Assembly (NCBI GenBank): GCA_028695735.1
Contig: JAQVIJ010000002.1
Coordinates: 145,752 to 209,751, forward strand
Direction: 5' to 3'
Source: Deltaproteobacteria bacterium
GTDB lineage: Bacteria > Desulfobacterota > Dissulfuribacteria > Dissulfuribacterales > DYLC01
Length of the DNA stretch: 64,000 nt
Made by a program: the position numbers and the translations under genes
Notes under the pieces: generated by a model
The model's input: the letters and a program-made list of their open reading frames with translations, nothing else
Databases searched by the model: none
What the model was told of the DNA's origin: nothing
Part shown: positions 62,801 to 64,000 of the stretch, piece after piece
How positions within the stretch are numbered: the stretch's first letter is position 1
How the letters are laid out: the number at the start of each line of letters is the position of its first letter

Positions 62801-64000
62801 TGACCCGATTAGAGGGGATTAAGACCCAAATGTCTTCAATCCACAAGATAGTTGATGAGTTAATTCGAATCACTTGACCCGATTAGAGGGGATTAAGACC
62901 CGAAACCCGAAACATGCAAAGATTGATAATTATCATTCGAATCACTTGACCCGATTAGAGGGGATTAAGACACGCAAACAACCTGTCTCTTGACAATGCT
63001 GTAACCCAATTCGAATCACTTGACCCGATTAGAGGGGATTAAGACCAAAAAATAGACAGGATTTATTGAACGGAAGTTTCAATTCGAATCACTTGACCCG
63101 ATTAGAGGGGATTAAGACTGCTTGAGTCAATCCTATTAACATTTTTGATAGGCATTCGAATCACTTGACCCGATTAGAGGGGATTAAGACAAAAGCGTTT
63201 GATGAGCTTGAATCCAAATCGAACGATTCGAATCACTTGACCCGATTAGAGGGGATTAAGACTAATATTGAAATTCTGAATAATTCAAACGCTCTGATTC
63301 GAATCACTTGACCCGATTAGAGGGGATTAAGACGCAATGAACTCATCACATGTAATTTCTTTCAACATTCGAATCACTTGACCCGATTAGAGGGGATTAA
63401 GACTTAACCAACGCTGAACGTTTGCCGATAAATAAAACATTCGAATCACTTGACCCGATTAGAGGGGATTAAGACCAATGTATCCACTCCATAAGTACAG
63501 CCATTTCCATTCGAATCACTTGACCCGATTAGAGGGGATTAAGACACGTAAACAAATACCTATCTGCGGACAATGCTGAATTCGAATCACTTGACCCGAT
63601 TAGAGGGGATTAAGACACTATTTCATGTGCTGTTATCTTGTACTTGGGCAAGGATTCGAATCACTTGACCCGATTAGAGGGGATTAAGACAAAAGTTTCC
63701 ATTTCGATTTCCCCTTTCTTTGTATTCGAATCACTTGACCCGATTAGAGGGGATTAAGACAAAACAATATCTTCGTCTGTTATTTCTTCATATTGTTCAT
63801 TCGAATCACTTGACCCGATTAGAGGGGATTAAGACTTAATTTAATTTAATTTAATGATAATAGTAATAATACTATTCGAATCACTTGACCCGATTAGAGG
63901 GGATTAAGACAAAAGTTTCCATTTCGATTTCCCCTTTCTTTGTATTCGAATCACTTGACCCGATTAGAGGGGATTAAGACAAAACAATATCTTCGTCTGT
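56811..64000 (+). CRISPR. CRISPR array, about 99 repeats, open at the window end
   Basis: A 37-bp repeat (ATTCGAATCACTTGACCC ... GGGGATTAAGAC) recurs every 70-76 bp; by eye about 99 copies, spacers about 33-41 nt. Repeats appear identical from first to last, so the distal end is not reached. The repeat can fold as a weak hairpin (CTT/AAG and CCC/GGG). The final ATTAAGAC fits the 8-nt handle left by Cas6. It belongs to the type III-B genes upstream. Nothing but the array is coded here; the two ORFs in the track at 60874 and 61776 read through repeats and are not genes. Confidence 0.98.
63691..64000 (+). repeat. Duplicated block of spacers at the far end of the array
   Basis: The spacer beginning AAAAGTTTCCATTTCG occurs at 63691 and again at 63911, each followed by a repeat and the spacer beginning AAAACAATATCTTCG. 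The 90 nt from 63911 to the window end equal 63691-63780 exactly, so a block of three spacer-repeat units (220 bp) is repeated at least in part. One unit inside, the spacer at about 63836-63873, is the low-complexity TTAATTTAATTTAATTTAAT type. Confidence 0.9.

Overview
The window looks like a chromosome segment of a flagellated Gram-negative anaerobe of the Desulfobacterota (former Deltaproteobacteria) type. The grounds are the sigma-54/NtrC-style regulation, the HD-GYP proteins, the flgF-G-A-H-I-J gene order with P- and L-ring genes (so there is an outer membrane), TonB and NodT-type outer-membrane proteins, polysaccharide genes, and a small protein resembling the DVU0772 family. The species cannot be fixed from sequence reading alone.

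Layout. 1-3.9 kb: end of a phosphate-uptake operon (pstC partial, pstA, pstB). 3.9-4.5 kb: a hicB-hicA toxin-antitoxin cassette on the opposite strand, bracketed by a 37-bp direct repeat that duplicates the pstB/methyltransferase junction. 4.5-7.7 kb: methyltransferase, GT4 glycosyltransferase and O-antigen ligase-like protein. 7.8-13.5 kb: a tightly packed set of periplasmic binding protein, histidine kinase, sigma-54 activator and TonB-dependent receptor. 13.5-20.1 kb: xseA, a TrmJ-like RNA methyltransferase, a TPR protein, tRNA-Gly, a B12-type radical SAM protein, a GAF/HD-GYP protein and an M50 protease. 20.2-24.6 kb: smc, a small Cys-rich protein and surE. 24.6-32.4 kb: flagellar genes (fliK-like, flhB-like C-terminal domain, flgF, flgG, flgA, flgH, flgI, flgJ), with a good sigma-54 promoter before flgF. 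32.4-38.1 kb: TetR plus outer-membrane efflux lipoprotein, a hybrid PAS kinase and an HD-GYP response regulator. 38.2 kb: tRNA-Arg. 38.7-39.9 kb: a DUF4143-type ATPase.

40.0-64.0 kb is a large type III-B CRISPR-Cas locus. It contains cas6; a CARF protein of the NE0113/TIGR02584 type; an islet of two exported-protein genes; a CARF-adenosine deaminase fusion (Cad1 type); cmr1, cas10/cmr2 (intact GGDD), cmr3, cmr4, cmr5 and cmr6; a Csx20-like ring nuclease; a C-terminal remnant resembling a Can2/Card1 (DUF1887) nuclease; a 448-residue protein that looks like a primase-polymerase without its catalytic motifs; cas1; two tandem and divergent cas2 genes; a structured leader; and an array of about 99 identical 37-bp repeats that runs off the window end.

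Working model, inferred: crRNAs matured by Cas6 load the Cmr complex. Target RNA binding activates Cas10 to make cyclic oligoadenylate. The CARF-deaminase effector then alters the purine nucleotide pool, while the NE0113-type and Csx20 proteins may sense or degrade the messenger. The most novel-looking parts are the Cad1-type effector in this setting, the apparently dead primase-like protein beside cas1, the twin cas2 genes, a hairpin that hides the ribosome binding site of the exported-protein islet, and the direct-repeat-bounded hicBA cassette.
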